DNA from: Chaetorhynchus papuensis
Taxonomy: Eukaryota > Chordata > Aves > Passeriformes > Rhipiduridae
Direction: 5' to 3'
Length of the DNA stretch: 64,000 nt
Assembly (NCBI GenBank): GCA_013396525.1
Contig: VWYX01000291.1
Coordinates: 496,001 to 560,000, forward strand
Shown: positions 51,701-60,700 of the stretch, in pieces
Layout: every line of letters starts with the position of its first letter
Position numbering within the stretch: the first letter of the stretch is position 1
Notes under the pieces: model-generated
Databases searched by the model: none
Told to the model about the DNA's origin: nothing
Seen by the model: the letters and a program-made list of their open reading frames with translations, nothing else
Translations under genes and position numbers: made by a program

Positions 51701-54700
51701 GTAATAACTTTCCACTTTTCAGCACAGAAATGCTGAAGTACCGGGACAAGTTTTCCTTAGAAAGTAATTTAAACTCTTGGTCTACTGAGATCAGTGGGGA
51801 TTCTCCTATATGTACCCAGTGATCTTCTACCAGCGAGCTGGATCAAGGCAGTGTTTTGGGAACATTAAACCAGCACATACCCATTAGAATACTCAACCCT
51901 GCAGAGCTGTTTTCCAGCCAACGCCCAGCCACTATCCCCTCCTTGAATTTTTTCAGCAGCAAACGGTCATGGAGGAAGCACAGCAGCAGCTTGATTCCCA
52001 GGACAACTGTGCTGAAGTGCAGGTAGCTCTGCGTGAACAGCAGAAACCAGTCTGGCCCCAGTGCCAAAAATGTCTTTTCTTTTTCCCTAGGACAAACAGG
52101 TAAATGAAAACACATGGAAGGAAACATGATGGAAGGCAGAAACGAGATATTATTTAAAATTATCTCTAAGTGATTTAGAAGCTTATGTTTCTCTAAGAAA
52201 AACCACCTCATTAAAGGTGTACCTCAACAGAGAATCACGAAGATTTAACAACAGACTCATCCACACAGGTGAAATCATCCGATTTCTGGTAAATCTAACC
52301 TTGTATTACTGTCAGGCAAAGGAGTTCATTGATATGAAGCTCCTTCTGAGAGTGTGTATCAATAACTGAGGAAAACTACATCACAGACTAGATCTTTCAA
52401 GCTATGAAATTAAAAATTCTGGTGTAAATTTTGAAGTCCAAGATGTGCTATCTAATGAAAATGCACAGTTACAGCATCCTGCACTACAAAATCTGCCTTT
52501 CAGTTATGAAAGGTAGAATTACAGTAATGGCATTCTCATGGTTATGACAGAGGCATGCAAGTAATTCCACATTATATTGATTCAATTTTCAAAGACAGAT
52601 GGGATTTCTTCAACCCCTGGTATGCAGAAGAAACATCAATATCCAAGCTCCCCCCTTCACAGAATTTTCTGAGAACATGAAAGTTTTTCCAAAATGCATA
52701 TCAGATGTGTGCTCAGACCACACAGCTGTGTGAATGCCAGATAAACCACTGACAAAAAGTCCCTCTGAATCCAGTCTGCTCTTACTTCATATTTGTTGAA
52801 ATTCAAATATCATTAGTGCTTTTAGTCCTGGTCAAGCACCAGGAAGATGAAAAATCTGGAAGACAGAGACACTTAACTTCCACAATGTTTCTACTTACTC
52901 AGAGGACAGGTGAAGTTTGTCTGAGCGTATTACATCTAACAGCATCTTCAGTAGCTGGTTTCGAAGCCAGATTGTCTTTCCAGATGTTTGGCTTAAGGCT
53001 ACAAATATCAAAAAGTAATAAAGAGTAATGAAGAGACAAAACACATGTTCCATTGCTTTGATGAGCAACTTTGTTTGCACCAAATTAGCCCAGTAGAAGT
53101 ACTTATATCAGGGTTTTTTGCAGAGTAAAAAGATGCAGACATCAAATTTTAGACATAAGGAGTCCTGCTAACATAAGAAACAACCTATGCTTACATTGCC
53201 GAAGTCCTCTCTTTAGAGTTATTTAAAACTCATTCAGACTACATGTTGAACAATATCTCACAGGAAGCAATCTCAGGCTAACTAGAGAGGGAAATGTAAA
53301 TAGGCAATCTGACTTGTATTGCCTAGCTGTGATGTCTATATGCAAACTACAGTTACCAGTGCCCCCTTAATATGATCTATTGCTTAGAGGGGCAATAACA
53401 ATAAAGCCTCAACTGAAAGATCACAGTGAAAGGGCCAAATGAGTGGATGTTCCCCCAGGTGAACCTGACAAATACACAGATATTTTAAGAGGTGCAGAGC
53501 TCCACATTATTATTTGCTACAACTGTAGGTGTAGCAAAGTCTTCACAGAAAATCCAGGATGTCCTTTGAAATTGTAACAGCCCAGGTTACAAGGTTAGGA
53601 TGGGGGCAATTTCAATTTAATGCCCTTCCTCTCTGTGTCTATCTGAAATCCAACATTGTGTCCACTCAGGACAATGCAGCCGAAGTACTGCTGTCTTATT
53701 AGCAGAGAGAGAACAAAAGGGTCACCTCAGTGCAGCCTGTCCCTTTCCATGTGAAGTAATTTGAATTGTGCCTCTTCCTGCCACAGGAGGCAGAAGCACT
53801 AATGTTGCATTTAGGGTTCAGCAGGCCCTGGGGAAGGAGGGAAATACTATAGCTATCTATCACAACTCATAAACCAAAGGCAGCCCCTCACCTTCAGTGG
53901 GCTGCTCAGCCACACTATCCAGGTAAATCTGATTTTCATCCACAGAAGAAGGTTTCAAGGTGTAAACAAGGAACAATCCAATCCTTGCAGAGAAAGAGTG
54001 AAGCAGTTGTGGTCAGCAGAAAGACACTCATTTAATTACTTAGAGATTATATGCAAAGCTGAATACTAGTTAATGACTTAACAGCCATTGGAAATTCCAC
54101 TCACTTCAGAAATAGGATGAAAACTTCATAGACGAGGAAGCAAATTAAAAGGTCACAGAATCACAGAAAATGTTGTGTTGGGAGGCACCCACAAGGATCA
54201 TCAAAATCCAACTCCCGGCCCTGCACAGGACACCCCAAGAGTCATACCATGAGCCAGAGAGCATTGTCCAAACACTTCCCGAACTCTGCCAGGCTGGTGC
54301 TGTGACCACTTCCCTGGGGAGCCTGTTCAGTGCCCAGTCACTCTCTGGGTGGAGAACCTTTTTCTAATATCCAACCTAAACCTCCCCGACACAACTTCAG
54401 GCCATTCTATTGGGTCCTGTCACTGTCACCACAGAGCAGAGACCAGTGTCTGCCCCTCCTCTTCCCCTCACGAGGAAGTTATAACCACAATGAGATCTCC
54501 CCTCAGCCTCCTCTTCTCCAGGTTGAATAGACCAACCTGTCTAGACCAACCTGAGGACCAGCATGCTCCTCATACAGCTTCCCCTCAAGACCCTTCATCT
54601 TCATGGCCCTTCTCTGGATGCTCTCTAGCTTAGTATCTTTCTTATATTGTGATGACCAAAACTACCTACAAATTGAAGTAAAATTCTGCTATGGAAACGT

Positions 54701-57700
54701 TTTCTCTATCTACTTTAAAGGTCTTTCACCAAGAAGAAAGGAATACGGAGTATAGCAGTCTGTTCACATGAAAGTCTCTGAGCAGCCTGTGGCATTCAGA
54801 TAGTGCTGTTATCACCACTTTGTTTCCAAGCATATAGAGGAGATCAGAGAAACCTTAACAGGTCCTTTGTGAGGAGGAATGTCACCCTTTTTTCACTTGT
54901 AGTTTGCTTTAACACATTATCCGGTTCTAAGGATAGAAAGATTAATGTGATATATACGCATTTAGTGAAAGTGCACAATCTTCTCCTGCCCACAAGAAGG
55001 AGACACAAAGGGACAGAACACCCGTTGTTCTGCAGGAATGGCCCACACAGCAATTCCCACTAGAAGCCCAAATTTGGGACCAGCAGAAACTCCAGCATCT
55101 CCCAGTGAGGCTGAGAGCCTGTTACAGGCTCTGCTGTCCTGGAGCTAGAAGGATAGAGACTGTCTCTGTCCACTCTCTCACCACTCATGGGCCTGACAAC
55201 CAATCACGGGATAAAAAAATCATGATTATTTAAGAAAAAATGCTCTTTCACACTCCTTACATCATGACAAATTCGATATACTAAATCCACTACTCTCATC
55301 TGTCTCACCTCCCATTTGAAAAAAAAGAACAGACTAATTCCTACAAGCCCAGGGTGGGAACATACAGGTAACATACATCCAGGAACACACATCCACAAAA
55401 GAGTTGGCAAACACTAAGTTCACATATTAGCTTACTCCACAGTTAACTATTAGAGGTTCTCATACTCTCTAACAGAGCAAAAGGCAGAGCCCACAGGTTT
55501 GACATGCAACTCTGTTTTTACATTTTATTAAAAAAGAGCTTTAGAAACAGAGATGCCATCTGTGCAGTGCATTTCCCTGGGAATTAGGTGGCTGTAGACA
55601 GCACTACGTGGACCTTCCTCAGTTGACAGGCTACAGGCTGGGAATATAAAATGAAGCAGTGCTTACATTCTGTGAAGAGCAAACAAGGATTTAAATGCAA
55701 TGCTTCATGAAATCCTGACTAATATAACTGATTGAAATTCAAGAACAAAAAGGATTGTTACTGGGATATAAGCCAAATCAGCAGGATTAGGTACACAGTT
55801 CTTTGGGGCCAAATTGTAATACTGTAGTGATACTTTAGGGACAAGGCTTTAATGAAACCCAATATTAACTACAGGCTTTGAGCAATCCCAGTAATACCTG
55901 CAGAACTGTCTGTGCCACCATTACAAGGGTCATCACCTTCACACAACTGTAAGGTTGGAGTGAATGAAAAAAGTTTTCATCAGTTTTTCACCAGGGGATC
56001 CTGCATTTGCCAAAGATCTGGTGTTCTACCAAACACAAGGTGAGAGAAGCTCTACTGTTGAGCTCTCTCCAACACTAGCAGAAGTATAGCTCATCTGCAA
56101 TCTGAGGAAAAGCAATAGACCTTGAAGGTTACCTGAGAACATCCCTTGTATTAAAGTATCCTTGCAAGAGATGGGACAGAATAGTGCAGACCACAGTGAT
56201 CTTGGAGCTACTGATTTCAGGATCATTGAAAAGGAAAACAAGCTTGGGCACCACTTGCACCTGGTAGGCAATTACAACATTCTGACATGCATCTCTGTAA
56301 AAAAAAGCACAGGGACTATTAAAAACTTCTACTGGAAATGACCAAATTTGCTGAGGTTCAGCTAAAAGGATTCTCAGGTTGCACTGATACTTGTCGTTTT
56401 TGGCTTCTAATATTGTATTTATAACATTTCAAACACTGTCAGACAAACTGAACATGTGTCAGTGATGGAGATCTGAAGACTACTCTGTGTGTTCTACTCT
56501 TCTCTGCCCTCTCCCCCAGAAACTGCTGCATTCCAACAAGTTCAAAGAAAACATTATTGAATATTCAAGCAGCAAGTTGGTAGTAAAAAATGCTATTCCT
56601 GCAAAACTCAGCAAGGGACACCAGACAGCTCTGCACAGAACTTTCTGCTGCCAAGAAGAAGGAATCAAGCTTTCCTCAGCCCCCCTGCCATGCTTTGTCT
56701 CTTTAGATACATTTAACTCCAGTCCAGATGATTAAGCATACTGATAAAAGGGTTGTGTTTTGATTTTAAACACAACTTCAATTATATATTTTTAAAAATG
56801 ATTTCATAGTGAATTCAAACATTCAATTTTCCTCTCCCCAGCGGATATTTAAACTTTCACTGTACAGCAGTAGTTCCACGTGAACCAGGTAACCAGATAT
56901 CTTTGCCCAGTCTGGCCCCAAAGTCATCTCAAGGGCTGATCAAATCACTAACTTCAGGCTTGAAAGAGCAACACAGGAATGATTCAATCCCAGTATCCAC
57001 TGATTCCAACTGGGACTAGACCCTTCACAGCCACCTCACAGTTCCAGCTTCAGGTTACAGATGTGCCTGTCCCACAGGTTTCTGATTCAAACACCTGTGT
57101 GTACCTGGAGGACTGCAAGATCTCCACAAGATGGGAAAGAAGAACAAGGTCAAGATTTTCTGGTGCTTTCATCCAAAGCTGAAAGACAAAGGAAAGCAGA
57201 GGTTTTACCGCTCCGCTGAGCTGAGAGAACAGTACCTGCAGCAGAGAAACAGTTAAATCTAGTTTAGGGAGAACATCATAAACATTCAGCATTTCTGTGA
57301 CGCAACCTGCAGGCACTGGGAAGTCCCTGCTAGTGTGGGAAATTGTAGCTCCAGAGCTGGCCCTGAGGAGCAGGCCCTCCAGGAGTGTTCCTGCAGGCCT
57401 GGGGAGCCACAGTGTGGTAATGCACAACACACAACCCCACCCCAAATATTGCATTCAGGAGGTGCTATGAACAAACCAAACCTCATATTGTAAAGCCATC
57501 TTTAATACAGCCAAACCCACAGACTGACATGAACAGTTTTACCTCAAAGTTGCAGAGAACATACTGGAATGCACTGTAATTCTTGATGACTGAAGACTCA
57601 AAGCCCAGCTCAGCTGTGCCCACCAGGGAGAACATTAACTGTAAAATCCTACTGTTTAACAGCTGGGTTTTCCTCTTCAACAGATAGCTCAGCAACTGAA

Positions 57701-60700
57701 AAAAGAAGACTGAATAACTACCTGCCAAGTATAAATCTGTATTTATAAACTAATACATAACACTTCTCTTTACTTCAAGACCAATACACTGTTTACTCAG
57801 CTGTAGTGGTCATGCATGCATACATTTTTCATAAGTATCGTGAAGAAAATGAAGATTTCATGCAGGAAGTGAAACAGTAAATTTTTGAAGGAGCTTGACA
57901 ACTCTGTGGCATTGAACAGCAGGAAAATATCTGCCATATTATATTGAATGGAATGTACAAAAAGCAACAGACAAATATAACTGTAAATAACCACAGTAGG
58001 TGTTCTATGCTGTTCTTCATGGATGTATTCTTAATTGCTTACAAATGGTGTTAATTTAAAAAATATTAATTTTCACCTCTCCAAGAGAAAAATATTGGTG
58101 AAATCATTGCCAGTTTCTCCACTGAGCCTACCTTTCATTATCCAACAATTTCCCAATACTGTGAGACAAATGTTCAGAAAACCATTACATTTTGAACAGG
58201 TTGGGAAGAATAGAAATTAATTTGAAAATACATATCAAGACACATTTATTACTTAGCTGTTAAAAAAATGCTTCACTCCATTGCAATATGATGATCAGTC
58301 ACATTGAAAAAACACTATTTAGCAAAAAAATCAAAAGGAACAGCTCATACACAATATAAAGACTGGCATTCACCTACAAGAAAGGACGGGGCAAGCAGTA
58401 TCTAAGTAGGATAAATATATTCCTATAAATTGTGATCAGTTTATGAATAATTTGCATGTTGGGAAAATGGAAAGTTTATAATAAATCATTCATGAAACCC
58501 TAATGTTAAGAGTCTTGCTTGGAACCTTCTATATTAAAGAGTCTTCTTCTTTCCTTCAGAGTTCTCTGCTTCACCTACACAGCATGAAGTAAATTATACT
58601 AAACTGAAACTTTATACTTGAACCTCAATCCATCCAATATTACATATATAGACTTTACATATAACCAAAATCTTCAGTCTGCATAGCCTTCAGTTTTAAA
58701 GGTTAATTTAGGGATAGACCTAATCAGTGAATTCAGACAGCACTTACTTTTATCAGCACAAGTCCTCATACACAGTGAAGACTGAGCTGTGGGAATACAC
58801 TGTCAGCCCTACACTGGGCAGTCTGTAAAGCGGAATCTTAGGCCAAGGGGAGGAAGAAAACCTGCCTGAGAAGTGGTCTTTTTTATAGGGATTAAGTGTG
58901 TTGGTAAAAGGTGAAGAGTGGTTCAGTCACAAATCTGCTGCACTGGTTTATTCAGTTTATTAAATCATGTCTGACCAAGAGGCATCTGCCCTCACTTTCC
59001 CTTCAGCAGCCAAACTGTTACAGAGGTGCCCATGAATTATAAACACAGCATACAGAGCACCATCCTATATGCCCCTCCTAACTTACAAAATTCCAACCAC
59101 AAGTGCCTATAGCCAGGATACGTTTGGTTTGTTTCCATTGACGGATCTGGGGATAAGTATCTACAAGGAAAAGACTATAACCAGAAGGAATGAACAAAAG
59201 AGTGTCTACCTGGTATCCATGGATGTGCCTCATCAGTTTTCCACTCAGTGGGCTGCTGTTGAGGATGGAGTTCAGGACTTTGACTGCTGCATACATGGTG
59301 TGGTCATCACGGGCCATAGCAATGAGACCCAGGAGAATGGCAGGGCCTCCAATAAAGTTCAGACCAGTAGCTGCTGGAGAGGACTGGAACGCTCTTACCC
59401 CTAGGAAATTGCAGTGTTACTCTACCAGGAAGTTACACAGACTAAATCTATTGTTATTAGACAGAGAAAGGCTCCACTCTTAAAAAATATTAAGCATTAA
59501 GACAAGTGCATTTACCATATTGGCCCACAGCAACTGACCCAATAGTCCGCAAGGAACCTGAGAGGTGTCCAGCAATATTCTTAGCTAGGAATATTGGAGT
59601 TGAACTGTCCCGAGAATTAATCCCAATCTAAAACAGATAAAAGACATTTTAAGAAAAACCTTGGTAGTATCGGGGACACTAAAAGTAACAAATGCATGCT
59701 CTGATAACTTTAGATTATTTTATTACTTTTATACAATGAAAACCATCTTTTTTTCACAAAAAGTTGATTGTAGGGACAAACATTCACCCACCTACAACAT
59801 CCCACAGCTCCACTACTTCCACATGCCAGTAGATCTGGTATTAGCAAGAATGATAGAACAGCATGTAAAAAGTCCTTGTGAAGGCATTAAGAAAACACAG
59901 AATGAAACAAATTATCCCAAAACCTGAAAATTATGACTTCTGTTCCCGTTTCAAAAAATGCTTTTAACATTGGGCTCACACTGTCCAATCTATTCCTCTC
60001 CATAGATGAAAATTAACCTATGAGTAGAACAAAGTTAAGGAATGGGAAAAGAAGCTCAAAAAAAATCACTGAAGGTACACGGGCAAGACAAAGTCAGAAA
60101 CTTGGCTCTAGGAAACTGATCAGAAGCAAGAGAAAACCTGTTTAAGACAAGGGGAATTTGTGACCTCTTTGGCAATCAGCCGACCATCCACTTCGTTGTA
60201 AGAGCTCTTTATATCTTGGACTGTAGTGAGAGATGAGCACACTGCATTGATTCCAAAAGAAATCTTCTCTTCTGACACCAGAGGTGCAATATTATGATCA
60301 CTGTACTGGTCCTCACCTAAAATAAGAGTTGTGAATGTCTGAAGGAACTTCATCTGTTCAATATGCAAGACAGGAGAGAGGCAGGTGAAAAATAACTAGA
60401 GGAAACTGATATTTATGAAATAATTTGACTTGACTTTCAGATTTTTGTGTGAAGATAAACAGCATTCTGAAGGAGTACTCTCAGCCAGTTTTTTGACATT
60501 GTTTTAGGCTGTAGCGTCACCAAGAAAGACTATTTTGCACTTTTCAAATGAGAAATGACCATCCCATTTCATCCCAAGCTCTAGCACAGAGGTGAATGCA
60601 GTACTTGTTGAACAAACAGTAATCAATAACTGAAATGTTTTGTCTGTCTGTTTAATAATTGAAGCTAACAACATACTTTAGTTAAAAAGCCTCTTCATTA

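Larger units (their letters stand above)
43548..52898. other. Short WDFY4 introns between w20 and w9
   Basis: Introns of 0.35-1.8 kb (43548-44097, 44290-45226, 45337-47147, 47387-47829, 47988-48574, 48693-49697, 50174-50637, 50764-51112, 51283-51880 and 52087-52898). They are AT-rich with no recognisable transposon except the small direct repeat near 48.3 kb. The tight spacing contrasts with the long introns of the 3' half. Confidence 0.65.

Noticed and set aside
54170..54633. Overlapping plus-strand open frames of 65-94 codons
   Set aside because: They lie inside an antisense CR1 LINE copy and are repeat-derived.
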